Origin: Gordonibacter urolithinfaciens
GTDB lineage: Bacteria; Actinomycetota; Coriobacteriia; Coriobacteriales; Eggerthellaceae
Reading direction: 5' to 3'
Assembly: GCF_900199375.1 (NCBI RefSeq)
Contig: NZ_LT900217.1
Span: 2,604,001-2,668,000 of the forward strand
DNA: 64,000 bases
Below, piece by piece: positions 51,690 through 59,613 of this stretch; positions within the stretch are counted from its first letter, which is position 1; each line of letters begins with the position of its first letter. The position numbers and the translations under genes were made by a program. The notes under the pieces are model-generated. The model worked only from the letters and a program-made list of their open reading frames with translations. It did not search any database and was not told the DNA's origin.

Positions 51690-53108
51690 TTACATAGCTC
51701 CGAGCATCGGCGGAACAACGAGCAGGAACGCACTGAAGAACACCATCGTCGCCAAGGTGACGGGTAGGCCGCCCTTCCACATCTCGTTGAACTTGTAGTA
51801 GCCCCCTGCGTAGGAGACCAGCAGCACCGAGTCCAAGGGAACCAGGAAGCATAAGGCGCACCACAGCGCGAGCATCAGGATCGTGGCGGTAAAGTTGCCG
51901 CCCACTGCCCCCACCAACCCCAGCACCGGTGCGGTTACGAGTGCTGCCAGACCGGGACCCGACGGGAAAAAGTTGTGCACGATGGCCAGCACGACGCTGA
52001 TCACCAAGAACAGCATGACGAAGCTCATGTTGGCCGTCACACCCAGAAGCAGGCTGACGATCCAAGCCACCGATCCGGCTGCCGACATAGCGGCGACGAT
52101 GCCGTTGATGGAAGCCATCATCAGCAGGATGTCCCACGGGCTCTCCGAGCGGTACTGCTTGGTGGTGATCATGGACGTTCCCGGCAGGAACAGCAGGCCC
52201 AGAGCAACCAACGCAATGAAGGTTGTATTCAGCACCGGTAGCCAGGAGCTGACGATCCAGCATGCCAGGGCTACCAGCAACACGCCGATGTTGAACTTCT
52301 CCTTGAAGTCCATGGGCGGCAGCGAGGATACCTCGCCTAGGAACTTGTCGACGGTCTCCTGGCTTAAAGGTTCAGGCTTGTATACCTTGACCAGGATGAG
52401 CCAGCAAGCTACCAGGCTCAGTGCTACCGGAATGATGGTGTAACCGAACCATTCGGCGAAGGTGATGCTCACGCCGCAGGCGCTTTCGGCCAGTCCAAGC
52501 ACGACCACGTTGATGGGTGTGCCGGAGGGCAGCAGACAGCCGCCGAACATCACGGCGAAGGGAATGGCGAGGGCCAGGCAGCGGCCCATGTTCGATTCGC
52601 CCGGCTTGGCGCCCGCCGCACGCAGCAGCGAGGCCGCGAAGCCCATCATGATGGCCGTGAGGGCGATGTTCGACATAACGGTGGAAATAATGGCAGAGAT
52701 CACCATAAAGCCGAGAATGACCAGGTTAATATTGCCTTTCACCATGCGCACGACCATGGCTATGAGGCGCTGTGGAAATGTGGACACCCCGAGGAACGTT
52801 GTGAAGCCGAAAATACCCACGAACATCCACAGTGAGCTGGTGAACGTGGCCGCCCAGATATCGTTGTAGGATGCGATACCCAGGAATCCGCACAGCGCAA
52901 CCATGACGAGCGACGTGATGGGCAGCGGTAGCGCTTCGGTTGCCCACATGACGACGGCGGCCAGCAAGACCATGATCGCGGTTTGGCCTTCACGGGCCAA
53001 ATCGGGTGACCAGAGCGGGCCGAACTGGCCTATGAGAATCAATGCGATGGCAATGACGATCCATGCCCATTTGAACAGAACCTTGTTGCCCTTGGCTGTT
53101 TCAGCCAT
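51690..53108 (-). CDS. SLC13-family anion:sodium symporter, copy 1
   Basis: 472 residues from ATG 53106-53108 (MAETAKGNKVLFKWAWIVIA), with GGAAGGGG upstream. Around 12 membrane helices with DASS features: VMWATEALPLPITSLVMVAL, GGCLLPSGTPINVVVLGLAE and IVHNFFPSGPGLAALVTAPV. It is homologous in layout to the next gene; the two may have arisen by duplication. It lies 81 bases after the Fe-S subunit of the molybdoenzyme and most likely supplies that enzyme with an anionic substrate or exports its product. Confidence 0.9.
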   Translation of the reverse strand: MAETAKGNKVLFKWAWIVIAIALILIGQFGPLWSPDLAREGQTAIMVLLAAVVMWATEALPLPITSLVMVALCGFLGIASYNDIWAATFTSSLWMFVGIFGFTTFLGVSTFPQRLIAMVVRMVKGNINLVILGFMVISAIISTVMSNIALTAIMMGFAASLLRAAGAKPGESNMGRCLALAIPFAVMFGGCLLPSGTPINVVVLGLAESACGVSITFAEWFGYTIIPVALSLVACWLILVKVYKPEPLSQETVDKFLGEVSSLPPMDFKEKFNIGVLLVALACWIVSSWLPVLNTTFIALVALGLLFLPGTSMITTKQYRSESPWDILLMMASINGIVAAMSAAGSVAWIVSLLLGVTANMSFVMLFLVISVVLAIVHNFFPSGPGLAALVTAPVLGLVGAVGGNFTATILMLALWCALCFLVPLDSVLLVSYAGGYYKFNEMWKGGLPVTLATMVFFSAFLLVVPPMLGAM

Positions 53109-53189
53109 GGTGTTACCCCTTCCTGTTGCTTGTCCAGAAACCCGCACGACGCCATATCCCCAACGCCGTGCGGAAACCCCCGGCAACGT

Positions 53190-53999
53190 TTACGCGATGG
53201 CCTTGAGGAAGATGTCTCCCAGAACCACGTCCTCAGCGGTGGTGTCGGCATCGAGGACGATGTCCTCGTAGCCCTCAACCGTTGCAGCTACGGTGTAAGG
53301 GCGTTCGTCCAGCTCCTTGAAGCGGAACTCCCCGAACGCGTCGGTCTTCACTGTGGCAACCTCATTGCCATCGGTGTCCAGCAGGCGCACCGGCGTGCCG
53401 ATGATCACCTCGTTTGCCACGCGATCCACCAGTACCCCGTACACCCAGCGCTTGGGTATGCCACGGTAGAACACATGAGGATGGTTCTCGGCTACGCTTG
53501 GCAGGGGCACGGCGTCGGCAGGTACGTTTTCCTCGTCGACGTAGGTCAAGGCGCCGGTGGCGCATACGTCCACGCAGCGGGGGACGCTCCATCCGTCGTC
53601 CAGCAGATGCGCGCAGCCGGTGCACTTCTGCGGGATGTCCAGGGATTCGTTCCAGTAAACGGCGCCGGCCGGGCAGGCCTCGGCGATGGCTCGCTGCCCC
53701 TTGGCCTTCACCGGGTCGATGATGATCAGACCATCCTCCCGGCGGTACACGGCTCCGTCCTTGGACGCCTCCATGCAGGCTGCGTTGTCGCAGTGGCCGC
53801 ACATGACCGGCTCGTATTGCACCTTCACCTCGGGTATTTTGCCTCGGGTAACCTGGTCGACCCGGCACCAGAACTGCCCGGTCATGGGCTGTTCTGCGGC
53901 GATGGGGCTCCAATCGTTTCCGCAGTGCTCGTCTTTGCACGCCATCTGGCAGCCGTAGCAGCCGTTGCACAAGGTGGCATCGAACAGAATGGTCTTCAT
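53190..53999 (-). CDS. Fe-S subunit of a pyrogallol-transhydroxylase-like enzyme
   Basis: 269 residues from ATG 53997-53999, with GGAGG upstream. Four-cysteine sets MLCNGCYGCQMACKDEH-type (LCNGCYGCQMACKDEH), VMCGHCDNAACMEA, EACPAG and QKCTGCAHLL with CVDVCATGAL give three to four [4Fe-4S] clusters. The C-terminal ~85 residues form a beta-sandwich of carboxypeptidase-regulatory type (GTPVRLLDTDGNEVATVKTD, FGEFRFKELDERPYTVAATV). That combination is found in the small subunit of Pelobacter pyrogallol-phloroglucinol transhydroxylase. It starts 3 bases after the catalytic gene. Confidence 0.88.
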   Translation of the reverse strand: MKTILFDATLCNGCYGCQMACKDEHCGNDWSPIAAEQPMTGQFWCRVDQVTRGKIPEVKVQYEPVMCGHCDNAACMEASKDGAVYRREDGLIIIDPVKAKGQRAIAEACPAGAVYWNESLDIPQKCTGCAHLLDDGWSVPRCVDVCATGALTYVDEENVPADAVPLPSVAENHPHVFYRGIPKRWVYGVLVDRVANEVIIGTPVRLLDTDGNEVATVKTDAFGEFRFKELDERPYTVAATVEGYEDIVLDADTTAEDVVLGDIFLKAIA

Positions 54000-54002
54000 G
54001 AT

Positions 54003-56615
54003 TTAAGCCTCCTGCAGGTAGTCGTAGACGTTCGTGCCCGTCTCGATCGTGTAATGCTCGGCCTCGAAGGCCTCGGGGTACCGCTCCATCAGGGCGTGGA
54101 TGTCGCACTTGCGCACGCCCACCAAGAACCCGCCGGTCACCTCGCCGGCCGCATTCTTGGAAGACGTGGCGCTGGGGGCGATGAGGTTGTTCGCGCCACC
54201 GCGGTCGATGCCTCCCACGCCGGGAACGATGGGGTCGGTTTCGGCACCGTGGTCCTGCAGCACCGCGCCGGGGATGACGCGTTCGGTGACATAGGCTCCG
54301 CCTAGTACCGTGCCTCGCTCGTTGAACACCTCCACGATGTCGCCATTCTCGATGCCTAGCCTGGCCGCGTCGGCAGGATGGATCCATACCGGCTCGTAGG
54401 CATAGCCGTCGACGCCCACGACCTTGCACGTCTCTATCTCGCGCGTCCATGGGCAGTCATCGAAATTGGCGTGGATGCGCCAGCGCGGATGGTTGGACAC
54501 CAGCAGGAAGGGATAGTCCTTGGCACGCTCGCAGCTGATGCGCTCGTGGTGCGTCTCCGACTCCTCGATCCATTTGGCCACGGGCTGGCGCTCCTCGTCG
54601 TCGGGGAAGAAGTTTGCCAGGCCGGTGGAGTAGAACTCGATCTTGCCCGTGGGGGTTTCCATGGGGTTGTTCACGGGATCCTCGTAGAACTCGATCATGC
54701 CGGCAGGCTCCTGGTCCCAGCCCTCGCGTGTGGGCAGCATCTGGTAGCCCTGGCGCTTGATCAACTCGAGGTCCTGCTCCTCTTCGGGCAGGCCAGATCC
54801 CTGGTAGCCCACTTCCTGCCATTCCTCCACGGTCATGTCGCCGGTCAGGTGGCTGGCACAGTCCTCGTAAATTCCTCCATAGGCCTGCAGCTTCTTTGCT
54901 ACCTCGACCACGGCTTCGTAGTCTGAGAGCGACTCGAGCTGCCGGTCGCAGGCGCGCTGCTCCCAGATGATGGAGTTGAACTGGCCCGAGTACGTGTCAA
55001 CGCCGAAGTCGTCCAATTCGAGTGTTGTGGAGATGGGCAGGATCATGTCGGCGAACAAGGTGTCGTTTTCCATCCAGGGGTGCTGCACCAGGAAGAACTC
55101 CAGGTTGGGGTTCAGCAATGCGTCCTGAAACTCGTTGCCGCCGTTCCAGCAGGTTGACCAGCAGGGGGAGTCGGACCAGATCATCTTGATACCGTGGTCA
55201 CCATCCTGCGGGAACTGGAATTTCTTGAACTGATCGGTGCGATGGTGGCGGCTCGTGGTGTGGCCGTACCATTCCACCTTCTCGCCATCCTCGACGTTGA
55301 TGCACTGGGGCACGAGCGTTTTGGGGATGAAGGATGCGGGAAGCTCGCCCAATACCGAGCCGTGGTAGCAGGCGCGCACCTCGGGAAGGAAGTGACCCGG
55401 GGGCAGCGGGTTGAAGGAGTCCATGCCGATGAGAGCCCATTCGATGAACTTGACCTGGTTGCGACCGGGTTTTCCCACGGCCTGCATGGCCAGCAAGTAC
55501 ACCTCGAGGCGCGCCGGCTCGTGCGAGTAGCATGAGCGGATATAGGAACCGCCGTTGCAGTGGCCGATGGACAGATTGTGCGACGCCCAGTAACGCGCCA
55601 GCGCCTTGATGCGGTAGGCTGGCACGTGGCATTTCTCCTCGGCCCACTCGGGCGTCTTGGGCACGCCGTCTTCGTTGCCTAGCACGTAGTACTCGAACCA
55701 GTCGAAGCCTTCGGTGTGGCTTTCCACGTAGTCCTTGTCATAGGTGCCCTCTGTCATCCACACATAGGCGATAGCCAGCTGCAGGGCGGCATCGGTGTTG
55801 GGCAGCACGGGAATCCACCGGTCGGCGTGCACGGCGTTGGCGTAGTTCACGTCGGGGGCGATGTGGATCTGCTCCACGCCTATCTCGCTGAACCAGAAGC
55901 ATAGGCGCGATGCCTGCTGCCCCGACCAGCCCCACGGCGTGGTCTCGGGGTCGCAGCCCCAGAACAGCACGGCGTCGGAGTTCTCGGAAATGTCCTTGAA
56001 CAGGTTGTGCTGGTGGGTGTTCTGCCCCAGGGGCTCGTTGCCCCAAGCGTGCTTTGCGCCCCAGTACCAGCCTTCCCACGAGTCGGGCTGGCGTGCCTGC
56101 ATGGTAAGCCCGCCGGTCATGTCCAACAAGTTCGCCATAGTCCCGTGCGGGCCGTGGATGGAACCGGTTTCGCCATGCCCGTCGCCTTGGCAGAAGATGG
56201 AGTTGCGGCCGTAGGTCTTGTCGATGCGCACGATCTCGGAGGCTATGATGTCGGTGGCCTCGTCCCAGCTGATGCGCTCGTACTTCGACTTTCCTCGGTT
56301 CTGCGGGTTGCGCTCGCCGTTCGGATCCCAGTCCACGCGCTTCAGCGGGAAGGGCACGCGATTGGGGGAGTACGTGCGAGTCTTGTAGATGAAGGTGAAC
56401 GGGGAGTTCAGCGTCTTCATGCCAGGTTCGAACGAGTGGCCCTTCGCGTTGATAGTCCAGTAGTTCAGATCCTCTTTCGTGTAGTGCTCGTCGTAGTGCA
56501 CTGGGCGCATGCGTACGATTTTGCCGTCTTTGGAGTCGACGGCGGTGAGGTTGGCGCCGTTGCCGAAAGAACACAGCGACATGTTTTTGTAGATGGTCTT
56601 GTCAGACGTCTTCAT
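54003..56615 (-). CDS. Pyrogallol transhydroxylase-like molybdoenzyme, catalytic subunit
   Basis: 870 residues from ATG 56613-56615 (MKTSDKTIYKNMSLCSFGNG), close to the 875 of the Pelobacter enzyme, with AGGAGGAG before it. No N-terminal [4Fe-4S] motif and no Tat signal, so cytoplasmic, as in transhydroxylase. Asp178-Ser179-Trp180 in RQPDSWEGWYWGAKH matches the Asp-Ser-Trp at the molybdenum site of transhydroxylase, Ser179 being the likely ligand; GDGHGETGSIHGPHG supplies the active-site histidine region. Family members move or remove phenolic hydroxyls; gut catechol dehydroxylases are close relatives. The exact phenol is unknown. Two carriers follow and a LysR gene is divergent. Confidence 0.88.
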   Translation of the reverse strand: MKTSDKTIYKNMSLCSFGNGANLTAVDSKDGKIVRMRPVHYDEHYTKEDLNYWTINAKGHSFEPGMKTLNSPFTFIYKTRTYSPNRVPFPLKRVDWDPNGERNPQNRGKSKYERISWDEATDIIASEIVRIDKTYGRNSIFCQGDGHGETGSIHGPHGTMANLLDMTGGLTMQARQPDSWEGWYWGAKHAWGNEPLGQNTHQHNLFKDISENSDAVLFWGCDPETTPWGWSGQQASRLCFWFSEIGVEQIHIAPDVNYANAVHADRWIPVLPNTDAALQLAIAYVWMTEGTYDKDYVESHTEGFDWFEYYVLGNEDGVPKTPEWAEEKCHVPAYRIKALARYWASHNLSIGHCNGGSYIRSCYSHEPARLEVYLLAMQAVGKPGRNQVKFIEWALIGMDSFNPLPPGHFLPEVRACYHGSVLGELPASFIPKTLVPQCINVEDGEKVEWYGHTTSRHHRTDQFKKFQFPQDGDHGIKMIWSDSPCWSTCWNGGNEFQDALLNPNLEFFLVQHPWMENDTLFADMILPISTTLELDDFGVDTYSGQFNSIIWEQRACDRQLESLSDYEAVVEVAKKLQAYGGIYEDCASHLTGDMTVEEWQEVGYQGSGLPEEEQDLELIKRQGYQMLPTREGWDQEPAGMIEFYEDPVNNPMETPTGKIEFYSTGLANFFPDDEERQPVAKWIEESETHHERISCERAKDYPFLLVSNHPRWRIHANFDDCPWTREIETCKVVGVDGYAYEPVWIHPADAARLGIENGDIVEVFNERGTVLGGAYVTERVIPGAVLQDHGAETDPIVPGVGGIDRGGANNLIAPSATSSKNAAGEVTGGFLVGVRKCDIHALMERYPEAFEAEHYTIETGTNVYDYLQEA

Positions 56616-56976
56616 ACTCCTCCTACTTTCTCGTCCTCTGCTCTCTTGTCCCGAGCGGCGGGCGCGACCTGTCGGGCACGCGTGCCGATTCTGGGTGGGC
56701 GATGCGAAAACCAGCAGCCTAGCGCGCAAGGCGTTGGCTCGATTCACCACTGCGAGTGTAGGCGCCGGCGCGGGCGGTGAAAACAAGCGGCCCGTTGGGC
56801 TGCCTCCCGTTTTCGTGGGGGCTGTCGGGAGCTTCTTGTTTCGTGGGGCCGTCACCACATTTCGTTGGCCTGTGCACCCTCTCCGAAGGCTTCGAACACG
56901 CGATCTCGCGGCTTTTGCAGCCTCGTTTTGCCGTACAATGGCGGTGCTTCGGTTGGGGACGACGCAGGGGGTGCCT
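56616..56976. promoter_or_regulatory. Divergent control region, transhydroxylase operon / lysR
   Basis: 361 bases. On the minus strand TTTTCA (56778-56783) and TACACT (56755-56760), spacing 17, may be the operon promoter; a plus-strand TACAAT at 56934-56939 fits lysR. TTTTCGTGGGGG and GTTTCGTGGGGCC occur near 56812 and 56838, a possible direct repeat for the regulator. These sites are tentative. Confidence 0.45.
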
Positions 56977-57945
56977 ATGAATATCGAGTACTTGCACTAT
57001 TTCTTGGACGTGGCGAAAACCAAGTCCATCACCCGGGCGGCAAAGCTGAACTTCATTTCGCCGCAGGGTATGAGCCGCGCGATGAACGAGCTCGAGAAGG
57101 AACTCGGTTGCGAGCTTCTCATCCGTTACCCCAACAAGCTCGCCCTTTCCCCTGTCGGCGAGGAGCTCGTTCCCAAGGCAGCCGAGATCATCGATGGATA
57201 TGCGGAGATGCTCGAGTTTGCCGCTGCGAAGTCCCGAGTGCTGCATGCGGGTGGTGGCCGGTCCGTTCAGCTGGAATGCCAGAACATCGCCATGCTGGCC
57301 TTCTTGACGCAGGAAGCCAAAGATTATATCTTCGAATCGCGTGACCTGCGTTTTCGCGAGTCTCAGAACTCCCAGATCCGTCGCGATCTCCTTGCCATCA
57401 GCGCAAGTGAGGCCGATGAAGTCTGCCCTGCCATCATCGGCCTCACTTGCTTCTTCAACCAAGAGCGCTCCAGTTTCGGGGGCATCGACGACTTGGAGGC
57501 CAAGGGCTTCCAGTACCGGCCCTACTTGAAAACCTACGACAAGGTCATGGTGTGCGCGCGCTCGCCCTTGGCAGAGAAGGACGTTCTTTCTGATGAGGAC
57601 GTTATCTCCAAGCCGCTGGTGTCGACCAACACGCATTTGTACAGCCTTCTATCAAAGCGTTATGGGCGTGATGCCATCGAGCTTTCCAGTGCCGATTTCT
57701 CGCTGCGAAGGCGCATGGTGGAATGCGATGCGGCTGTGTCGTTCCTGCCCGCCATCGCCTCGCTTACCATGCTTGGGGAAACTGGGTTCGTCCTACGCGA
57801 CATGGAGCGTTCCTACGAGGTGGAGATAGGGTTCGTGGGTATGCAGTCCGACCTCGAGTCCGCCTGTTTTCAAGGGCTCATGCGCATCCTGGATGGTTTC
57901 TACCGTGATCACGTGGACTCGGGCCTGTACGTGCTGTGCGACTGA
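56977..57945 (+). CDS. LysR-family transcriptional regulator of the transhydroxylase operon
   Basis: 322 residues from ATG 56977 (MNIEYLHYFLDVAKTKSITR), with GGGGG before it. The N-terminal winged HTH is typical: SITRAAKLNFISPQGMSRAM, NELEKELGCELLIRYPNKLA and LSPVGEELVPKAAEIIDGYA. The effector domain (residues ~90-310) is more divergent. The gene is divergent from the molybdoenzyme, the standard LysR layout for a substrate-activated operon. A terminator follows. Confidence 0.92.
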   Translation: MNIEYLHYFLDVAKTKSITRAAKLNFISPQGMSRAMNELEKELGCELLIRYPNKLALSPVGEELVPKAAEIIDGYAEMLEFAAAKSRVLHAGGGRSVQLECQNIAMLAFLTQEAKDYIFESRDLRFRESQNSQIRRDLLAISASEADEVCPAIIGLTCFFNQERSSFGGIDDLEAKGFQYRPYLKTYDKVMVCARSPLAEKDVLSDEDVISKPLVSTNTHLYSLLSKRYGRDAIELSSADFSLRRRMVECDAAVSFLPAIASLTMLGETGFVLRDMERSYEVEIGFVGMQSDLESACFQGLMRILDGFYRDHVDSGLYVLCD

Positions 57946-57964
57946 ATCCTCCCTCGCGCATTGC

Positions 57965-58006
57965 GCGGAAGGCCCTCCCCGCTGCGAAGCAGGGAGGGCC
58001 TTCCGC
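57965..58006. terminator. Terminator after lysR
   Basis: Perfect 15-bp arms GCGGAAGGCCCTCCC (57965-57979) and GGGAGGGCCTTCCGC (57992-58006). Confidence 0.85.
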
Positions 58007-58027
58007 CTTACGGTCCGGATAGACCGT

Positions 58028-58252
58028 TTAGATGCCAGGGGCTTTCGGGGCGCAAGGTGCCTTCGGCGCACCCGGGGCCTTGGGAGCCCCGGGTGCTTTC
58101 GGTGCTCCGGGTGCCTTAGGAGCGCCCGAAGAGGTGGCGCCTTTGGCGGAGAACCCGCATTCCTCGCACACCTGGGACGAGATCGGGTTCTCATGACCGC
58201 ACATGGGGCAGGCGATGACGTTTGAATCGATAGCTGCTGGTCTGAAGCACAT
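58028..58252 (-). CDS. Small zinc-ribbon protein with GAPKAP repeats
   Basis: 74 residues from ATG 58250-58252 (MCFRPAAIDSNVIACPMCGH), with GGAGGAAA upstream. The zinc ribbon is CPMCGHENPISSQVCEECG, two CxxC knuckles. The tail is a run of six-residue units (GAPKAP four times, then CAPKAP), a positively charged, Pro-rich extension likely to be extended. The DNA of the tail is an 18-bp repeat and may vary in length. Function unknown; such ribbons often bind other proteins or nucleic acid. Confidence 0.75.
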   Translation of the reverse strand: MCFRPAAIDSNVIACPMCGHENPISSQVCEECGFSAKGATSSGAPKAPGAPKAPGAPKAPGAPKAPCAPKAPGI

Positions 58253-58574
58253 GGTTTCCTCCAATCGGATTGCTTGACGGATTACCAGCATAAATAAGCG
58301 CCATGCGTCCGAACAGCAGCCAGATAGGGGGGCTCCCCATGAAAAAGTGGGGCACCGATTTCGTGGGGGTACCCCCACGAAGGTCGGACGAGCATGCAGT
58401 GGGTGCGTTGCCGGTCGAGTTCGGCTGCCTTCGCATGGCTTGCATATCTGTAGCTGGCGGCCATCACGCTTCTGTTGCGCAGGCCCCTGTTTTCATTGGT
58501 CTGGTCTCGGTGTTTTTCCGTGATTGTGCACGTACTATTTGAGCGCGTGCAAACCAATAGGTAAGGAGGAAGAA
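58253..58574. other. Intergenic region with a 22-bp perfect palindrome
   Basis: 322 bases between the divergent small genes. It contains TTCGTGGGGGT-ACCCCCACGAA at 58360-58381 and a possible plus-strand -10 TACTAT near 58530. No further gene was seen. Confidence 0.6.
58360..58381. promoter_or_regulatory. 22-bp perfect palindrome
   Basis: TTCGTGGGGGT followed at once by its complement ACCCCCACGAA. It may be an operator or the foot of a repeat element. It is 190 bases before the 58575 gene and 110 bases before the zinc-ribbon gene. Confidence 0.6.
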
Positions 58575-58835
58575 ATGCTCGGACCGCTCGGTGGGGACCG
58601 TCTGTGGAACCCGAAGGAACTCGACAAGTGCAAAGCCGCTGCACAGGAATTAGTGGACGCCCAGGACAAAGGTGCCGAAGAAGGGGGCATCATCTACGGG
58701 TACATGTATACCATGAACAACAGCAATTATGGCTACCAGGGCGACGACCTCGAATTCAAAAGCGCGGCCGATATCGCGGCGTTCGATGCGAACGGCCAGG
58801 TCAAGAAGACTTACATAGCATACAAGCAAGGTTAA
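58575..58835 (+). CDS. Small hypothetical protein
   Basis: 86 residues from ATG 58575 (MLGPLGGDRLWNPKELDKCK), with a clear GTAAGGAGGA ribosome site. A helical middle KAAAQELVDAQDKGAEEGGI, then a Tyr/Asn-rich piece IIYGYMYTMNNSNYGYQGDD and a last strand VKKTYIAYKQG. Soluble, no signal peptide, one cysteine. A strong terminator follows directly, so it is a single-gene unit. No family recognised. Confidence 0.7.
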   Translation: MLGPLGGDRLWNPKELDKCKAAAQELVDAQDKGAEEGGIIYGYMYTMNNSNYGYQGDDLEFKSAADIAAFDANGQVKKTYIAYKQG

Positions 58836-58841
58836 GGCAAC

Positions 58842-58879
58842 GCCTGTGAGGGCGCCGCTTTCGCGGCGCCCTCACAGGC
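58842..58879 (+). terminator. Terminator after the 58575 gene
   Basis: Perfect 17-bp arms GCCTGTGAGGGCGCCGC (58842-58858) and complement (58863-58879), tetraloop TTTC. Confidence 0.85.
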
Positions 58880-59203
58880 TATACGCTTGCGCACGAACGG
58901 TGTCACGGTGGCCAGCACCAATGGTGCCGGCAGCTCGGAGATGCCGAGCGCCGTGACGTGCTCACGTATACGATGGGCGGATGCGGGGCTGCAGGGGCGG
59001 GCGGTTCCGCAGGAGGCGCGATGGTCGTCGAGGCGGTGGGCATGATATTTGCGAGCACGTTCGATCTTTTTCGTTGTGCGCCTGGCTGCGGCATGGTCGA
59101 CAGGCGGGGTCGCGACTCCCCTTCCCGCCTCCTGACATTCTCCCCGCCCTTTTCCGGCCGGTGTTTCCTTGCGTCGCCGCACCCGCAGCGAGCCTTCCTT
59201 TGC
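58880..59203. other. Intergenic region upstream of gatC
   Basis: About 320 bases with no clear gene. On the minus strand one frame reads GISELPAPLVLATVTPFVRK near 58890-58970, which looks like the end of a membrane transporter and may be a decayed remnant; there is no start or longer match. Confidence 0.4.
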
Positions 59204-59209
59204 TATCAT
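59204..59209 (+). promoter_or_regulatory. gatCAB promoter -10
   Basis: CTTTGCTATCATGGGCG: TGC-TATCAT followed by GGG, sharing TTTGCTATCATGGG with the ychF promoter. About 90 bases before gatC. Confidence 0.6.
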
Positions 59210-59301
59210 GGGCGACGTTATGTTTTCACCTGTTCCACCTTCGGTTCCACCGGTGCCTGCCGCGGGCCGATGCGTGAAAACGAGAAGGGAAGAGCCACCC
59301 C

Positions 59302-59613
59302 ATGACCCAACATGTAACCGAACATGATGTGCGCGACATCGCGGAGTACACGCGCATCGGCCTCACGGACGAGGAGGTGTCGCAGATGACGGTCGACCTG
59401 AACGCCATCATCGACAGCCTCGCGCCCATCACCGAGTACGACCTGGAGGGCGTGGAGCCCACGTTCCACCCCATCGGCAGCCTGTCGAACGTCATGCGCG
59501 ACGATGTGGAGGCGCCCTCCTTCACGCAGGAGGAGGCGCTCGAGAACGCGCCCAAGCAGCAGGACGGCTGCTTCCTCATCCCGTCCATTCTGGGAGAAGG
59601 GGGCGATCGCTGA
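59302..59613 (+). CDS. gatC: Asp-tRNA(Asn)/Glu-tRNA(Gln) amidotransferase subunit GatC
   Basis: 103 residues from ATG 59302. It shows the usual GatC beginning VRDIAEYTRIGLTDEEVSQM and NAIIDSLAPITEYDLEGVEP, with PTFHPIGSLSNVMRDDVEAP wrapping round GatA. GatC stabilises the GatA-GatB complex, which converts Glu-tRNA(Gln) and Asp-tRNA(Asn) to the amides. Its stop overlaps the gatA start (TGATG). Confidence 0.95.
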   Translation: MTQHVTEHDVRDIAEYTRIGLTDEEVSQMTVDLNAIIDSLAPITEYDLEGVEPTFHPIGSLSNVMRDDVEAPSFTQEEALENAPKQQDGCFLIPSILGEGGDR

